DNA from: an uncultured Vicinamibacterales bacterium
GTDB lineage: Bacteria > Acidobacteriota > Vicinamibacteria > Vicinamibacterales > UBA8438
Assembly: GCA_958295905.1 (NCBI GenBank)
Contig: OY282382.1
Coordinates: 3,806,001-3,870,000, forward strand
Direction: 5' to 3'
DNA length: 64,000 nt
The notes beneath the pieces were generated by a model. It worked only from the letters and a program-made list of their open reading frames with translations. It did no database searches and had not been told where the DNA came from. Each line of letters begins with the position of its first letter. Positions within the stretch are counted from its first letter, which is position 1. The position numbers and the translations under genes were made by a program. Positions 62,779 to 64,000 of this stretch are shown in pieces.

Positions 62779-62969
62779 GGCGCCGCCGCGGGAGTATCCG
62801 GCGTGGCCGGCCCCCGCGGCATTCCCATGGCGCCAATGCCCCGAAGGGTCCGTTCGGGAGGCCTCGATGCGGAGAACGGCGCGGGAACCGCCAACCTGAC
62901 GGTGCCGGGGGGCGCCCGAACCGCTCGAACCGTGACCCTGGTGGGAACCTGTAGTATTTTGTGGGTAGA

Positions 62970-63785
62970 ATGTCTGCCCCATCCGACACGTCGTTGCGTT
63001 CAGCGCCAGTACGTTCTTCGGCGGCGCGGCGGAAGCGGCCGGCGCCGCCCCCCGCCCGCCGCTCACCCGTGCGGAGCTGGGCGTCGCGGCTGGTGATGAC
63101 CGGCGTCCTCGTGTCGACCGCGGGCGTCATCTTCCTGCTGTTCGCGGTGGTGGGCATGCAGATCGCGTTGCGGTTCCGGGAGGTCTCGGTACCGAACCTG
63201 GTTGGCCAGAGCGCGGATCAGGCGGCGGCGACCCTCGATCCACTCGGTCTTCAGGTACGGGTCGAACCGCTGGCTCGAATCGATCCCGGCATTCCCGCCG
63301 GCCATGTCGTGGACCAGGATCCGGCCACCGGGCTGACCACCCGCAGCGGGCGAAGCGTCAAGGTGTGGCTCAGTTCCGGCGCCAGCGCCGGTTCGGTGCC
63401 CACTTTGATCGGACAGTCGGAGCGCAGCGCCCGCGCCCGGCTCGAGGAGGACGCCCTGCCCCTGCGCAGCATCTCGGAGATCCGGTCCGGCCGCTATCCC
63501 ACCGACACGGTGGTGGCCCAGGAACCGCCCCCCCGGGGGTCGGCGGCCACGGTTTCCGTCCTCGTCAATCGCGGGGAGCGCGGCGCCACCTACGTCATGC
63601 CGGATCTCATCGGCGTCTACGGCGCAGACGCCGCCGAGGTGCTGCGGGCCCGCGGATTCCGCGTCTCGGTCGTCGGCGACCATCCCTATCCCGGCGTCGA
63701 GCCGGGGGTCGTCCTGCGCCAGTTCCCGCAGACGGGGTTCCAGATCGCCCACGGCGAAGCGATCTCCCTCGAGGTCAGTCGATGA
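62970..63785 (+). CDS. PASTA-domain membrane protein without kinase domain
   Basis: A 271-residue protein with a basic cytoplasmic N-terminus (1-40), one membrane helix (about 43-66, [20 protein letters not shown]) and three extracytoplasmic PASTA domains. They start at [32 protein letters not shown] and [21 protein letters not shown] domains bind peptidoglycan fragments in Ser/Thr kinases and PBPs. The start is the ATG at 62970; a GTG at 62961 is possible. TAGTAT lies 12 nt upstream. It sits between rsmB and rpe, where Firmicutes keep prkC, and overlaps rpe by 4 nt (ATGA). Confidence 0.9.
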   Translation: MSAPSDTSLRSAPVRSSAARRKRPAPPPARRSPVRSWASRLVMTGVLVSTAGVIFLLFAVVGMQIALRFREVSVPNLVGQSADQAAATLDPLGLQVRVEPLARIDPGIPAGHVVDQDPATGLTTRSGRSVKVWLSSGASAGSVPTLIGQSERSARARLEEDALPLRSISEIRSGRYPTDTVVAQEPPPRGSAATVSVLVNRGERGATYVMPDLIGVYGADAAEVLRARGFRVSVVGDHPYPGVEPGVVLRQFPQTGFQIAHGEAISLEVSR

Positions 63786-64000
63786 GCGTCCGCATCGCGC
63801 CCTCGATTCTCTCGGCCGACTTCGCCGCCCTCGGGACGGCCGTCGCGGCCGCGGAGGCGGGCGGAGCGGATCTGATACACGTCGACGTCATGGATGGGCA
63901 CTTCGTGCCCAATCTCACGATCGGGCCGCCCGTGGTCGCGTCGCTGCACCGGGCGGCCACCGTCCCTCTGGACGCGCACCTGATGATCACGGACCCGGAT
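63782..64000 (+). CDS. rpe: ribulose-phosphate 3-epimerase, cut by right edge
   Basis: The first 73 codons are present: [20 protein letters not shown], then [20 protein letters not shown] with the metal-binding His and catalytic Asp, then [11 protein letters not shown]. It interconverts ribulose 5-phosphate and xylulose 5-phosphate. The start overlaps the PASTA gene stop (ATGA), which indicates translational coupling. Confidence 0.95.
   Translation, partial: MSVRIAPSILSADFAALGTAVAAAEAGGADLIHVDVMDGHFVPNLTIGPPVVASLHRAATVPLDAHLMITDPD

Overview
This is a clearly GC-rich bacterial chromosome segment of 64 kb. It has no phage, insertion sequence, CRISPR array or rRNA, and one tRNA (Pro, anticodon CGG). 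The gene content points to an Acidobacteriota-like organism, probably Vicinamibacteria. The pointers are a DUF1592 multi-domain cytochrome next to a Tat-exported DUF1552 protein, a secreted carboxypeptidase-regulatory/CxxCH protein, a secreted ankyrin protein, and housekeeping genes scattered in short operons. This assignment is an inference from families, not from a marker gene.

Layout. 1-3.6 kb (minus): a cut small gene at the left edge, then acyP, apt, a membrane-anchored protein and gdhA. 3.6-5.4 kb (minus): hyi, surE and tRNA-Pro; hemH diverges from hyi at 5.4 kb. 6.6-9.3 kb (minus): a small coiled-coil membrane protein with a duplicated 5' end, a BrxA/BrxB bacilliredoxin and a sodium:neurotransmitter-type symporter. 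9.4-14.2 kb: clpB, a CDGSH protein, rho with a palindrome inside its promoter, and a CoA-binding protein. 14.3-20.1 kb: an ArnT/PMT-type glycosyltransferase, coaD, rsmD, recG and an exported protein. 20.2-26.6 kb (plus): lexA, a DUF3467 protein, rsmA, RNase J and ftsK. 26.6-29.3 kb: pepA, a secreted PKD-like protein and a JAMM peptidase.

29.4-40.6 kb (minus) is the centrepiece. It is an aromatic supraoperon reading aroDE (fused)-trpE-trpG-trpD-trpC-trpF-trpB-trpA-chorismate mutase-DAHP synthase-tyrA. In front lies a complete transcription attenuator: a promoter, a 37-codon leader peptide with a Trp-Trp-Gly-Tyr-Trp-Phe run, a perfect 9-bp antiterminator and a competing 9-bp terminator with a U-run. 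The terminator's 3' arm also carries the likely ribosome binding site of aroDE.

40.7-46.4 kb (plus): an exported S55 (SpoIVB-type) peptidase-like protein, a secreted beta-propeller protein and an SpmA-SpmB fusion. 46.4-53.7 kb is accessory: repeat-rich spacers, a sigma-54-type activator without a sensor domain, an outer-membrane barrel protein, two decayed genes (an AAA-type ATPase and its overlapping partner) and a secreted CxxCH protein. 53.7-59.7 kb: the DUF1552/DUF1592 pair and the ankyrin protein. 59.7-64 kb (plus): def, fmt, rsmB, a PASTA protein without a kinase, and rpe, which runs off the right edge.

Recurrent non-coding themes: (a) a hairpin repeat family with an inverted GGAGTCCGCGCCG core; (b) a second dispersed spacer repeat near 0.3, 48.8 and 57.7 kb; (c) several genes with a good -10 hexamer only 5-9 nt from the start codon, which suggests leaderless mRNAs alongside genes with clear GGAGG-type ribosome binding sites. 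All functional calls come from motifs read by eye; no database search was run.
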